48,075 nucleotides of DNA from Butyrivibrio sp. NC3005 (GCF_000424545.1 NZ_AUKC01000029.1:1-48075), one strand, 5' to 3'; shown: positions 8,846 through 17,839, numbered from the stretch's first letter. Numbers and translations: made by a program. Notes: generated by a model from the sequence alone, not told the origin.

Positions 8846-9877
8846 TCAGCAAAGGTCAGCAATTTTATAAATGAGTTCTTCTGTATCTGCCCAACCAAGA
8901 CAAGGATCAGTAATTGATTTTCCGTAAATACCCTCACCGATTTTCTGAGATCCTTCCTTGATGTAGCTTTCAATCATAACACCTTTAACAAGCTTCTTGA
9001 TGCTGTTAGAGTGTTCTCTGCTTCTCAAAACCTCTTTAACAATTCTAATCTGCTCTTTATACATCTTTCCTGAGTTGTTATGATTAGAATCAACAATTAC
9101 TGCAGGATTCATAATTCCAGGATTTTCTGCATATAATTGTTCAACCAGCGAAAGATCCTCGTAGTGATAATTTGGAATATTACGACCGTTTTTATTCTGC
9201 GCACCGCGAAGAACACAGTGAGCAAGAGGATTACCATTGGTGCTGACTTCATATCCGCGATATGTGAAGGAATGTGGATGTTGAGCTGCGTAGATTGAAT
9301 TCATCATTACAGTAAGATATCCGCTTGTAGGATTTTTCATACCGGCAGGAACATCAAATCCACTTGCTGTCATTCTGTGCTGCTGATCTTCAACGCTTCT
9401 GGCGCCGATAGCTACATAAGAGAGAATATCGTCGACGTATCCCCAGTTTTCAGGATAGAGCATCTCATCGGCAGCAGTAAGACCAGTTTCCTTGATTGCA
9501 CGAATGTGCATATGACGCATTGCAATGAGACCAGCTTTAAAATCTGTCTCACCTTCAGGATCAGGCTGTGAAGTAATACCTTTGTATCCTTCACCGGTTG
9601 TTCGTGGCTTATTAGTATAGATTCTTGGAATAAGGATAATCTTATCATTGACTTTGTCATTGACTTTAGCAAGACGATTAACATAATCAACGACTGCTTC
9701 CTCGTTATCTGCTGAGCAAGGGCCTACGATTACAAGAAATTTATCACTTTTTCCAGTAAATACATCAGCAATTTCTTTATCACGCTCTAATTTTATTTTT
9801 TTTAATTCTTCCGGTAATGGAAATTCGTCTTTTATCTCCTGTGGAGTTGGTAGTTTTTGACTATATGAAAAAGACAT
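8846..9877 (-). CDS. 3-deoxy-7-phosphoheptulonate (DAHP) synthase, AroF/G/H type
   Basis: The 343-aa type I-alpha DAHP synthase condenses PEP and erythrose 4-phosphate, the first step of the shikimate pathway. VIVGPCSADN, RIYTNKPRTTGEGYKG, KNPTSG, and metal-binding residues in ESYIKEGSQ and DPCLGW are present. The frame begins 66 nt earlier, but ATG 9877 has AAGGGGAA just upstream and starts MSFSYSQKLPTP, typical of the family. KVNDKVNDK is a small internal duplication after the first strand. I cannot tell which aromatic amino acid inhibits it. Aromatic genes trpEG, trpXYZ and pheA lie elsewhere in the window. Confidence 0.95.
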   Translation of the reverse strand: MSFSYSQKLPTPQEIKDEFPLPEELKKIKLERDKEIADVFTGKSDKFLVIVGPCSADNEEAVVDYVNRLAKVNDKVNDKIILIPRIYTNKPRTTGEGYKGITSQPDPEGETDFKAGLIAMRHMHIRAIKETGLTAADEMLYPENWGYVDDILSYVAIGARSVEDQQHRMTASGFDVPAGMKNPTSGYLTVMMNSIYAAQHPHSFTYRGYEVSTNGNPLAHCVLRGAQNKNGRNIPNYHYEDLSLVEQLYAENPGIMNPAVIVDSNHNNSGKMYKEQIRIVKEVLRSREHSNSIKKLVKGVMIESYIKEGSQKIGEGIYGKSITDPCLGWADTEELIYKIADLC

Positions 9878-9994
9878 ACTATTTTCCCCTTTCAAAAATA
9901 TATCACTTTTGTGCATTGATGCTTTAAAGTGTAAAACATTCAAACATCATACAGTATAGCACATTTTTTTAAATAATAGTAAGTTTTTTTCAAT

Positions 9995-10564
9995 TTATTC
10001 GTAATCAGAAATATAATTTTCAATAAGGCTGATAATTTCATTAAGATTATCAATATCTTCTCCAATGTCTCCGACTTCGAGAGAATGATTAGCATCAGGG
10101 ATGGTGAAAGTCTCGATGTGCTTCATAGCGCACAGCATATTGATTTCATCAGAATCAGCCCATCTGTCATCATCTCCGTGGAATACAAGGTTACAGCCAT
10201 CTTCAAGATAATCTATTGTCTGTTTAAGAGGAGTAAGAATAATTTGTCCGACTGTAAGATTATTTTCTTTTGCATATCGTGCTGCGGCTACAGTTCCGAT
10301 ACTTTTCCCTACAAAGAATATAAGATCATCATCTCCGTTTAATGATGCAAAATCAATTTTTTTAAGTTGGTTGCAAGTCTGCTCATATACAAGATCAAGA
10401 CATTTATTAAAAGAGTCTTTATTAGAAAAAACATCTGAAGGAAGATTGGAATATTCAATTTTTACCACTTCGAATTCATGACTTTTGAAGAGTTTTCCAC
10501 TATAATATAGAAGCGGTTTATCATTGTTGTATCCAATTCCTGGAAATAATATAGCAAGTTTCAT
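9995..10564 (-). CDS. Small alpha/beta-hydrolase-fold protein
   Basis: The 189-aa cytosolic protein starts MKLAILFPGIGYN. A nucleophile elbow GKSIG (Ser), an acid in VFHGDDDRW and a His in PDANHSLE form a plausible Ser-Asp-His triad in the right order and spacing for a dienelactone-hydrolase-like or small acylhydrolase fold. The substrate is unknown. The start is ATG 10564 with GGAGG 8 nt upstream; the longer frame to 10612 has no ribosome site. It lies 117 nt upstream of the DAHP synthase gene on the same strand and may share its transcript. It is divergent from the Bat-type operon. Confidence 0.75.
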   Translation of the reverse strand: MKLAILFPGIGYNNDKPLLYYSGKLFKSHEFEVVKIEYSNLPSDVFSNKDSFNKCLDLVYEQTCNQLKKIDFASLNGDDDLIFFVGKSIGTVAAARYAKENNLTVGQIILTPLKQTIDYLEDGCNLVFHGDDDRWADSDEINMLCAMKHIETFTIPDANHSLEVGDIGEDIDNLNEIISLIENYISDYE

Positions 10565-10645
10565 TTGTGAATCCTCCGAATAAATCAATGATATTTGTAA
10601 ATTATAGCACATCTTGTCGTATAAAAAATGTTATTCGTCAGTATT

Positions 10646-10675
10646 TTAACAATTTATAAATTTTCTATGTAAAAT
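10646..10675 (+). promoter_or_regulatory. Candidate sigma-70 promoter of the MoxR/Bat operon
   Basis: TTAACA (10646-10651), an 18-nt spacer and TAAAAT (10670-10675) lie ~60 nt before the moxR start. A small hairpin GGAAAAG / CTTTTCC follows in the leader, just before the GAGGGAG ribosome site. Confidence 0.45.
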
Positions 10676-10733
10676 AGATAAAGAACAGGAAAAGTGTAAA
10701 GCTTTTCCTAAAAGTAGAGGGAGATAATAGTTT

Positions 10734-11729
10734 ATGGCTTTTCATACAGATATAACACAAGACGAATTTAACTGGGCACAGAGTAAGATTAGGGTAATAG
10801 CGGCTTATTTTGAACAGACAGTTGTAGGACAAAAAAATCTTGAAAGAGCGCTTATTGCAGCACTTCTTGGAAATGGACACGTTTTGCTGGAGTCTGTTCC
10901 TGGACTTGCCAAAACTACTGCAGCTAAGGCTGTGGCCGATGCTGTTGGAGGAAAGTTTTCGAGAATACAGTGTACACCTGATTTGATGCCTAGTGATATT
11001 ATTGGAACACAGATTTACAGGCCTAATACAGGAAACTTTGAGACAGTTCTTGGGCCGGTTTTTGCTAATTTTGTTCTTTTAGACGAGGTTAACAGGTCAA
11101 GTGCCAAAACTCAAAGTGCCATGCTTGAAGCCATGCAGGAAAAGCAGGTTACAATTGGAGGAGTAACTTATTCACTTCCTGAAGATTTATTTTTTGTAGT
11201 GGCAACTCAAAACCCTGTTGAACAGGAGGGAACATATCCTTTATCAGAAGCTCAGTCCGACAGATTTATGATAAAAGAAATAATTACCTATCCAACTGCG
11301 CTAGAAGAACAGGAAATATTAAGAAGGAAAGAAGCTGAATATAAAGCTGCACCTCCAAAGAGTCAAATGACAGTTGAAGATGTTAAAAAGCTCCAAAATA
11401 TTACATCAAGAATCTATTGTGACGACGTTCTCAAATTATATATTTCATCAATAGTATCAGCTACCAGATATCCAGATAAATTCCTGCAGCCACAGCTTAG
11501 AGGATATGTTGGACTTGGGGCAAGTCCTCGTGCTTCTATTGCGTTTATGAAGATGAGTAAAGCAATAGCTCTTATGCAGGGGCGAGTATTCGTAACACCT
11601 GATGATGTGAAACTTGTAGCAAGACAGGTTCTGAGACATAGAATATCATTAAAATATATGGCAGCTGCGGATGGAATAACAGTAGAGACAATTATTGACT
11701 CTTTGCTTGCTTCTGTCCACACTCCGTAA
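10734..11729 (+). CDS. MoxR-family AAA+ ATPase
   Basis: The 331-aa AAA+ chaperone-like ATPase is the first gene of a six-gene MoxR/DUF58/VWA operon. The P-loop has the MoxR-typical form SVPGLAKTT. Walker B is VLLDEVNRSS followed by KTQSAMLEAMQE, sensor 1 is ATQNP, and an arginine finger region is at AQSDRF. MoxR ATPases are thought to remodel or metal-load partners through VWA proteins; two VWA genes lie downstream. GAGGGAG precedes the ATG. The specific client is unknown. Confidence 0.93.
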   Translation: MAFHTDITQDEFNWAQSKIRVIAAYFEQTVVGQKNLERALIAALLGNGHVLLESVPGLAKTTAAKAVADAVGGKFSRIQCTPDLMPSDIIGTQIYRPNTGNFETVLGPVFANFVLLDEVNRSSAKTQSAMLEAMQEKQVTIGGVTYSLPEDLFFVVATQNPVEQEGTYPLSEAQSDRFMIKEIITYPTALEEQEILRRKEAEYKAAPPKSQMTVEDVKKLQNITSRIYCDDVLKLYISSIVSATRYPDKFLQPQLRGYVGLGASPRASIAFMKMSKAIALMQGRVFVTPDDVKLVARQVLRHRISLKYMAAADGITVETIIDSLLASVHTP

Positions 11730-11747
11730 AAAGAAAGCTTATAACAT

Positions 11748-12689
11748 ATGAAAAAGAGTTTTTTTAAAAAGAAAACAACAGAAAATACTATTCAAAACAA
11801 AAAAATTCGCCCAAACTATGAATATTTGTCCACGATAATAGGAAAAAGGATATTACAAAGTAGAGGAAAGACAGCTCATGTTACAGATGGTGCCTATACG
11901 TCAGTTTACAAAGGCCAGTCAATGCAGATGGATGACTTAAGACCATACAATGCAGGCGACAATATCAGAGATATAGATTGGAAAACTTCTTCAAGAATGG
12001 GAGATTTGGTAGTTAAAAATTATGTTTCTGAAAGAAGAAAAAAGGCACTGGTAATTGCGGATGCTTCATGTTATATGTCAGGAATGATGTCGGTAAAGTA
12101 CTCAAAGAAACATGCAGCAATTATTACCTGTGCTACGGCAGCTTTTTCTTATGAGAAAGCGGGTGCAGATTTTCAGATAATCACAGGTGATGAGCACACA
12201 ATTATTAATGTGTCTACAGGATATAAAAATGGACCGGCTTTTTTGGAAGAGAGTCTTTGTAATTATGAAAAGTGTTTTTCTAAAAATCTGGATAATAAAA
12301 ACGAGTATGATGTTTCAAAACTTGTAGAAAGCTGTTTTTCAAATGGATTATCCAAAACAGATATAGTAATTATTTCAGATATATATGGGTGCAGGAATAT
12401 AACAGATAAACACCTGAAACAGTTATGTGAGGCAGGAAAGTATACATTTTTTTGTATCGATGACATCGAACTTGGGCAAAGTCTTATATATGATGTAAAA
12501 AAAGGAAGTAAGATAGAAGATTTCTTTTGCTTTGACAATAAACTAAGAAAAAAGCTTAATGCCAAAAAACAAGAATTTCTAAATGATATAGAATCTAGAG
12601 TTAAACATTTTGGCGGGAATTTTGTTTTGATTAAAGATATTCAAAATATATCTGAGAGGATTGTAGAGAATCTATGGAAATATCAGTAG
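11748..12689 (+). CDS. DUF58 domain protein (MoxR-operon partner)
   Basis: The 313-aa protein carries the DUF58 signature at ~50-90: YKGQSMQMDDLRPYNAGDN followed by IRDIDWKTSSRMGDL and a YVSERRKK segment. The C-terminal half is a VWA-like domain (VIADAS, IVIISDIYG), but its DASCY is a weak MIDAS. DUF58 proteins nearly always accompany MoxR ATPases. It starts 18 nt after moxR and overlaps the next gene by 16 nt. Role in the complex is inferred from the neighbourhood. Confidence 0.88.
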   Translation: MKKSFFKKKTTENTIQNKKIRPNYEYLSTIIGKRILQSRGKTAHVTDGAYTSVYKGQSMQMDDLRPYNAGDNIRDIDWKTSSRMGDLVVKNYVSERRKKALVIADASCYMSGMMSVKYSKKHAAIITCATAAFSYEKAGADFQIITGDEHTIINVSTGYKNGPAFLEESLCNYEKCFSKNLDNKNEYDVSKLVESCFSNGLSKTDIVIISDIYGCRNITDKHLKQLCEAGKYTFFCIDDIELGQSLIYDVKKGSKIEDFFCFDNKLRKKLNAKKQEFLNDIESRVKHFGGNFVLIKDIQNISERIVENLWKYQ

Positions 12690-13159
12690 CAAGACAGCCT
12701 TTTTATATGGATTCATTTTGGTGGTTTTTGGGATGCGGAATTGTCTTTGTGGTAGGAAGTGTATTATTTGCGATTACAATTCTTAAAATAATAGTTCTTT
12801 TTACGAATAAAGATAAGAAGAATGCAAATGGATTCAGATTTTTAAAAGGTATAAATAAAGAAGCTATAAGGCAGCAGACGTTGCAGCAGTTAGGACTTAT
12901 CGAGAAAAATCTTAGAGAAGGAAAAATCAGCGCTAGAGACGGAGCTGTTGCGATTAGTAAGACAGTCCGTGATTTTATTTTTGCAGTAACCGGATATGAG
13001 ATTACTAAAAAATCGCTTATGGAGATTAGGAGCTGGCAGCAGCCACAGGTTACACAGCTTATTAGTCATCTATACGGTCCAGAGTTTTCAAAGCCTTCTA
13101 TAAAAGATGATACTATGTTATTGGATGAGGCTAGAAAGTTGGTGATGACATGGTATTAA
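12674..13159 (+). CDS. Small membrane-anchored protein of the MoxR/VWA operon (DUF4381-like)
   Basis: The 161-aa product has one strong transmembrane segment (~14-43) and a cytoplasmic helical domain containing GKISARDGAVAISKTVRDFIF. Its size, single anchor and place between DUF58 and VWA genes match the DUF4381-type component of Bat operons, but similarity is by architecture, not by a diagnostic motif. It overlaps both neighbours (16 nt upstream, 10 nt downstream), indicating tight translational coupling. Confidence 0.65.
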   Translation: MEISVARQPFYMDSFWWFLGCGIVFVVGSVLFAITILKIIVLFTNKDKKNANGFRFLKGINKEAIRQQTLQQLGLIEKNLREGKISARDGAVAISKTVRDFIFAVTGYEITKKSLMEIRSWQQPQVTQLISHLYGPEFSKPSIKDDTMLLDEARKLVMTWY

Positions 13160-14313
13160 TGACATTTTTACTTGGTAAAGATCAGTATTATAAATGGCCA
13201 CTTATACCAAAGATTGGTATAGTAATTCTTATTATTTTTTTACTTGGAAGAGTAGTTTTATATTTTTACAAAACTAAAGCTAAAAAATCCGATTATAATC
13301 CTGATTTTCTTCCATATGGACAGATGTGGATGTTAGAGGAAATTCCAGAATACAGATTTAAGAAAAAGTTCTTTTTCGTAATGAAAAAACTTGCACTTGT
13401 AAGTTTTTGCTCAATGCTGGTTTTTCTTTCTATTGCAGCCGGCAGACCATCAACTATCCAAGTTAAAAAAATAGGAAGACAGAAAAGGGATCTTTTTCTT
13501 TGTCTTGATGTTTCTTATTCCTTGTATAAACAAAATTACGATTTGGTAGATCATTTGGAAAAGCTGGTAAACGGGCTTGAAGGTGATAGACTGGGGATTT
13601 CAATGTTCAATACATCTTCAATGTTGTTTATGCCAATGACAGATGATAGAACTTATACAATTGAGAAACTAGAAGAACTGAAATCATATTTTAAAATGCA
13701 GGGTGAATATATGGAATTGCAGGATATAATTGATGATAATCCTTCTTTGCATACTGATGAAGTAAGTAAATCTGAAGATTTACTTATGACTCTTAGATTA
13801 TTTGATAAAGGGACACTTCATGATAATATTTCCAAAGGTAGTTCGCTTATAGGTGATGGACTTGGAACATGTCTATATAATTTTCCGTCTATTACTGATA
13901 GTGAGAGAACCAGAATAATAATAATGTCAACAGATAATCAGCTGAATGCATTTTCGTCAGATTCGCAGGTAATAAATCTTTCTGATGCATCGCTCCTTTG
14001 TAGGGATTCAAGAGTTACTGTGTTTGGCATTTTTCCATCAGATGAGTTCTTTTACAAAAAAGATAATCAGAATTATGATTCCTGTAAAAATGGATTCGAA
14101 GAGGCTGTTGAGAATACCGGCGGAGCATTTTATACATTTAGCGGAGACTCTTTTAACAGTGGCGATATATTAAAGGAAATTCAGAAACATCCAGCAATGA
14201 AAGTCAATGATATTACTATTAAGAGAGAGATAGATTTACCAAATTATGCTCTTATGGGAGTGTTTATTTCATTGGTAATATTTGCAGCCTGCAAGTTTGC
14301 GATAAGAGAGTAA
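13150..14313 (+). CDS. Membrane-anchored VWA domain protein (BatA-like)
   Basis: The 387-aa protein has transmembrane segments at ~17-37 and ~75-96, then a von Willebrand A domain with an intact MIDAS (DVSYS in LFLCLDVSYS), and a final transmembrane segment near the C-terminus (YALMGVFISLVIFAACKFA). The VWA domain contains an insertion of ~50 residues between the metal motif and the later strands (around DDNPSLHTDEVSK). It is predicted to face outward and scaffold an envelope complex with the MoxR ATPase. It overlaps the preceding gene and is 6 nt from the next VWA gene. Confidence 0.85.
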   Translation: MVLMTFLLGKDQYYKWPLIPKIGIVILIIFLLGRVVLYFYKTKAKKSDYNPDFLPYGQMWMLEEIPEYRFKKKFFFVMKKLALVSFCSMLVFLSIAAGRPSTIQVKKIGRQKRDLFLCLDVSYSLYKQNYDLVDHLEKLVNGLEGDRLGISMFNTSSMLFMPMTDDRTYTIEKLEELKSYFKMQGEYMELQDIIDDNPSLHTDEVSKSEDLLMTLRLFDKGTLHDNISKGSSLIGDGLGTCLYNFPSITDSERTRIIIMSTDNQLNAFSSDSQVINLSDASLLCRDSRVTVFGIFPSDEFFYKKDNQNYDSCKNGFEEAVENTGGAFYTFSGDSFNSGDILKEIQKHPAMKVNDITIKREIDLPNYALMGVFISLVIFAACKFAIRE

Positions 14314-14319
14314 AACGAG

Positions 14320-15321
14320 ATGAAAATGTTTTTAAAGACTTTTAATATGACAATAGATCCGATTTATGATAAAGACTCCATATGCATAATTGGTGCAATA
14401 CTTACAGTCTTGCTGATTTTAAGACTTTTTAGAATGCGAATTAACATATTACAACGAATATTTGGAATAGTGTTCGCTGTGATGATAGCAGCGAGTCTTA
14501 CGATTATGTGTCTTAGACCGATGGAGAAGGCAAAAGATTCAAAGGTTAATAGACCAGCAGTGAATGTCCTATATGTTTTGGATAATTCTATAAGTATGTG
14601 GGCAGACGATGGATATAATAACAAAAAAAGAATATTATCCGCTGCCCAAATATGTCAGGAATCATTAGAAGAATTAAGCGGTGGTAATTTTGCACTAATA
14701 GTTTTTAATGATGAGTCCCATATAAAACTTCCACTTACGCAGGATGCTGAATCTTTGAAAGATGCATTTATGACTGTTGCAGAACCAAGCTATTTTTATG
14801 CACAGGGAAGTAACCTTAATCTTCCTATGGAAGATATTTCTAAGGTTAATTCTCATATGAGAGAAAAGGAAGACTATTTAAACATCCTTGTATATTTGAG
14901 TGATGGCGAAATTACAGATGATTCCAAATTAAAGTCCTACGAGGAATTTAAAGAATGTTTTGATGATGGAATAGTAATAGGATTTGGAACAAAAGAAGGT
15001 TCCAAGATGTTTGATTGTAATGGATACGAAATAAAAACACCTATATCATATGAAACGGCATATACACATATGGATGATACAACTTTAAAGCAGATTGCAT
15101 CGGATATGGAAATGAATTATTATCATGAATCAGATAGGGATGCAATTAAAGCAAAATTTAAACAGATTTACAAAGAGGCTCATAGTATAGAAGACAAAAG
15201 TACAGAGAAACTCTATGATGATATCTGGTTTGAATACTTGCCTTTATTTATTGGTGGAATAATCCTTTATTCTTTGTGTGGAATGAGGATAAAAGCGCCA
15301 ATTGAAGCTTTGAAAATATGA
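14320..15321 (+). CDS. Membrane-anchored VWA domain protein (BatB-like)
   Basis: The 333-aa protein has N-terminal hydrophobic segments (~21-36 and ~45-65), a VWA domain with an intact MIDAS (DNSIS in NVLYVLDNSIS), YLSDGE as the later metal loop, and a C-terminal transmembrane segment (YLPLFIGGIILYSLCG). It pairs with the preceding VWA protein as BatA/BatB-like partners. It lies in the same operon, with a 6-nt gap upstream and 13 nt downstream. Confidence 0.85.
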   Translation: MKMFLKTFNMTIDPIYDKDSICIIGAILTVLLILRLFRMRINILQRIFGIVFAVMIAASLTIMCLRPMEKAKDSKVNRPAVNVLYVLDNSISMWADDGYNNKKRILSAAQICQESLEELSGGNFALIVFNDESHIKLPLTQDAESLKDAFMTVAEPSYFYAQGSNLNLPMEDISKVNSHMREKEDYLNILVYLSDGEITDDSKLKSYEEFKECFDDGIVIGFGTKEGSKMFDCNGYEIKTPISYETAYTHMDDTTLKQIASDMEMNYYHESDRDAIKAKFKQIYKEAHSIEDKSTEKLYDDIWFEYLPLFIGGIILYSLCGMRIKAPIEALKI

Positions 15322-15334
15322 AAGGGGCAAATGG

Positions 15335-16072
15335 ATGAGCAAAAAAACGCTTTTAACTATTGGAATATTTCTTTTTTCTTTGATTCTTTTAGCATCCGGA
15401 ATGGTTATAGGCTTCAGGCTTTTTGTTAATACATCTTTTGTTCATGCTATGGAAAAAGATACAGGTTCTAATACGAAGGCAGAAGAGTTTATAGATTCGT
15501 GGAACTTTGTTGATGAATACGTAGTTAAATATAATCTTGGTAATGCAGCTTATGAAAGAGGAGAATATAAAGAAGCTGAAAGTTATTATGAGGAAGCTCT
15601 CAGCAGGAACATACCAGCTAAAAAAGAGTGTAAGATTCATATAAACCTTGCATTATCACAAATTGCGCAGATTGATTTTGATAATCTTAAAAGCGAGGAA
15701 TCAATCAAAAAGACTATAAAAAAGCTTAAAGGAATAAAAAAAGAATTACAAAGTCAAGACTGTGCCGGAAAAGATGGAAAAGAGGGCCATTGCAAAGAGG
15801 CTGATAAGTTGCGCGATGACATTGATAAAGAAATAAAGAAGCTTGAAGAAATGCTTAAAAATCAGCCTCAAAAAAAATCGAATTCAAATAATAAACCAAG
15901 TAAAAAGAAAAACAATTCTAATCCAACCAAAAAGAAATCAACAAAAAATGGCAATCAGATTAAAAAACAGTTGAAAAAACAGCAGCAAATGTCAATGTCT
16001 GATCATAATGATAATTATGAAAAGACCAAAGGTATAGGAAAAAATAAGCCAAGTAACAAAAAAACATGGTAA
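15335..16072 (+). CDS. TPR protein with Lys/Asn-rich tail (BatC-like)
   Basis: The 245-aa protein has an N-terminal membrane anchor (~5-29) followed by TPR-type helices (YNLGNAAYERGEYKEAESYY then INLALSQIAQ). A short CAGKDGKEGHC loop could form a disulphide. The Lys/Asn/Gln/Ser-rich tail (~180-245) is low complexity and positively charged. It is the last gene of the MoxR-DUF58-VWA-VWA operon, the usual position of BatC-type TPR proteins. AAGGGG precedes ATG 15335. Confidence 0.8.
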   Translation: MSKKTLLTIGIFLFSLILLASGMVIGFRLFVNTSFVHAMEKDTGSNTKAEEFIDSWNFVDEYVVKYNLGNAAYERGEYKEAESYYEEALSRNIPAKKECKIHINLALSQIAQIDFDNLKSEESIKKTIKKLKGIKKELQSQDCAGKDGKEGHCKEADKLRDDIDKEIKKLEEMLKNQPQKKSNSNNKPSKKKNNSNPTKKKSTKNGNQIKKQLKKQQQMSMSDHNDNYEKTKGIGKNKPSNKKTW

Positions 16073-16136
16073 AAGGGATTGTTATAGGTAAAATTGCACA
16101 TTAGTTCTATTTACCATAAAAAAATTGTATTATTAC

Positions 16137-16202
16137 TTGTAAAATATCGTAAACCCACTTATAATGTGTGCATCGTAGCAGGATGTACGCATTATTTGTT
16201 TT
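16137..16202 (+). promoter_or_regulatory. Promoter overlapping a terminator between the Bat operon and the next gene
   Basis: TTGTAA (16137-16142), a 17-nt spacer and a consensus TATAAT (16160-16165) form a strong promoter for the gene at 16413, giving a ~240-nt leader. The same bases begin a 13-bp stem (16162-16174 with 16182-16194, two G-U pairs) followed by TTTGTTTT, a likely terminator of the upstream operon. The remainder of 16073-16412 holds no gene I can support. Confidence 0.55.
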
Positions 16203-16412
16203 GGAAAAGTATATTCAGACACAAAAAAACGATAACTAGCAATCGGAAAAAAACATCTTGCGAAACTTACTTGTGCAAAATGTGAAAAATACACAAAAAA
16301 GCAATATATCTATTCCTGTTTTTGTGAAAATGTGATAGAGTATTTGTAGGCGAACGGAGATAATATTCGTTTATTTGGTATGAGAATATTATTCTGTTGG
16401 GGGAGGTGTAGT

Positions 16413-17192
16413 TTGAGAACATCGAGAGCATATATGGAGCTGGTTACCAAAAATGATAAACCGTTAATAATCGAATATGGTTTCGAATTAGCGATATATT
16501 GTGATGATAATGGTGCCATTTCAATCGGACTAGAAAGTGTTGGTCCTTCTAATAAAAACGGAATGAATAATCCGGAAAATTTTGAACCTATTAGAGACGC
16601 ATTAGTATATATGATGGAACATCCAAGCGAAGATAATAATTTGGATTCCGTAGCTGATAATCTTCAGATTATTTTGCACAGACCAGACGGGGATATTGTC
16701 AAGACGTCTAACGGTGTTTTATATAATGCTGAGATGAAGAATTTCTACTTTGTTGGAATTGGATGTGATTCACCCTACATTGAATTGTTTTACAATTTTA
16801 TGCAGGAACATTTAGAACGGGTTATGAATCATGTCACAAACAGCGGAAACAGTATTTTAGACAGACCGCTTCCAAGCGGATTTGAGCGTGAAGAAGATGA
16901 GAGATTTTTGAAAGCAATCCCTCATCATAAGCCGCGTAAGAATCTTAAACTCAGAACTGCATTTGACTATGTAAGTTCTGGAATGTTCGTTTTTGCATAT
17001 ACCAAAGAGGAAGAACCGTATATTCACCATTTTGCTCAGATAACAGGTATTTCTGATGATCTTGTACGTAAGGGAATGTATGAGTTTTATCATTATGTAA
17101 CCATTCAGGATAGAATGATGGTTCCTGTTAGAAAGTGTAACTGGGACAATATTATTAGTTGTAAGGCACTTCTTCGTAAAATGCAGAAATAA
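16413..17192 (+). CDS. Unrecognised conserved-looking cytosolic protein
   Basis: The 259-aa protein belongs to no family I can name. The start is probably TTG 16413: GGGAGGTG lies at 16401-16408, about 5 nt upstream, while the ATG at 16380 has no ribosome site. The N-terminal ~130 residues look like a beta-rich domain (IIEYGFELAIYCDDNGAISIG, a phrase of acidic and glycine residues). The C-terminal ~90 residues are helical and basic, with YIHHFAQITGISDDLVRKGMYEFYHYVTI spread over two helices. No signal peptide, membrane segment or metal cluster is visible. It is a single-gene unit with its own terminator and a long leader. Confidence 0.6.
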   Translation: MRTSRAYMELVTKNDKPLIIEYGFELAIYCDDNGAISIGLESVGPSNKNGMNNPENFEPIRDALVYMMEHPSEDNNLDSVADNLQIILHRPDGDIVKTSNGVLYNAEMKNFYFVGIGCDSPYIELFYNFMQEHLERVMNHVTNSGNSILDRPLPSGFEREEDERFLKAIPHHKPRKNLKLRTAFDYVSSGMFVFAYTKEEEPYIHHFAQITGISDDLVRKGMYEFYHYVTIQDRMMVPVRKCNWDNIISCKALLRKMQK

Positions 17193-17207
17193 AAAGAAGG
17201 TATGGGG

Positions 17208-17261
17208 ATTACTGCTTTGCAAGCGGGGCATGCAGTGATAAAAAAATCCACATCGTGGATT
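17208..17261 (+). other. Two small hairpins downstream of the unrecognised gene
   Basis: ATTACTGC (17208-17215) pairs with GCAGTGAT (17232-17239), and AATCCAC (17245-17251) pairs with GTGGATT (17255-17261). Neither has a U-tract. They precede the real terminator at 17302. Possible 3'-UTR structure; no function is evident. Confidence 0.35.
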
Positions 17262-17301
17262 GTGAAATTTGGTATAGGGGTATAGCAAATTTTAATATAA
17301 G

Positions 17302-17350
17302 AGAGCATTATTTCATTTCTTTAGATAAAGAATTGAGATAATGCTCTTTT
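17302..17350 (+). terminator. Terminator after the 16413 gene
   Basis: Arms AGAGCATTAT (17302-17311) and ATAATGCTCT (17338-17347) are followed by TTTT. The inner loop can extend the pairing partially. Confidence 0.75.
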
Positions 17351-17422
17351 ACTTTGTTATGTGAGTTTTGGATGATTATATGACTGCTTGCTGATGTGTT
17401 TTAGTTTAAACTTCTGAATAAC

Positions 17423-17451
17423 AAAAAAGCATCCTGCTAACAGGATGCTTT
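17423..17451 (-). terminator. Terminator of the tRNA-Gln transcript
   Basis: On the minus strand an 11-bp perfect stem (AAAGCATCCTG / CAGGATGCTTT) with a TTAG loop is followed by a T run. It is immediately downstream of the tRNA. Confidence 0.9.
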
Positions 17452-17456
17452 AAACA

Positions 17457-17529
17457 CTGGGCTAGCAGGATTCGAACCTGCGAAGTGACGGAGTCAGAGT
17501 CCGTTGCCTTACCGCTTGGCGATAGCCCA
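17457..17529 (-). tRNA. tRNA-Gln (anticodon CTG)
   Basis: On the minus strand the RNA begins TGGGCTATCGCCAAGCGG and folds as a full cloverleaf: 7-bp acceptor (TGGGCTA / TAGCCCA), anticodon arm ACGGA-CTCTGAC-TCCGT giving anticodon CTG, T-arm with GGTTCGAATCC, and discriminator G. CCA is not encoded and must be added by the CCA enzyme. A dedicated terminator follows directly, so this is a single-tRNA transcript. Confidence 0.95.
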
Positions 17530-17659
17530 AAACTTTTTATCGCAAGACTTTGTGCCCCACAACAATTAAATACTATACAGGAATTGATAAAAAAAGTCAA
17601 GCGTATAATTAAAAAAAATCAAAAAACATTCTGAATTTAAATTTTATATTGGAAGATGA

Positions 17660-17839
17660 CTAATTTTCTTTCTTGTCAGCTGTTTCTTCCATAGGATTAC
17701 GAAGAACATAATAAACAGAATTGGACTCATCAGGAAGAAGTCTATATCCTTCTGAAGTCTTTTTTAAATCCATCTTTTCAGAGCAGAGTTTATCGAAAAT
17801 ATCTATACTTGAAATAGGCTTGGAATTCATATCTGTCAT
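17660..17839 (-). CDS. Small hypothetical protein (59 aa)
   Basis: On the minus strand, ATG 17839 is preceded by AGAGGT, and the frame runs 59 codons to TAG. The product begins MTDMNSKPISSIDIFDKLCS and contains SEGYRLLPDESNSVYYVLRN. It is acidic, soluble, with no membrane segment and one cysteine. No family is recognised. It lies upstream of the tRNA-Gln gene on the same strand and is too short for many gene finders. Coding is supported by the ribosome site and by a balanced, non-repetitive composition. Confidence 0.6.
   Translation of the reverse strand: MTDMNSKPISSIDIFDKLCSEKMDLKKTSEGYRLLPDESNSVYYVLRNPMEETADKKEN

Noticed and set aside
16094..16285. A 63-codon frame between the Bat operon and the next gene.
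   Set aside because: It has no ribosome site and crosses the promoter and terminator.
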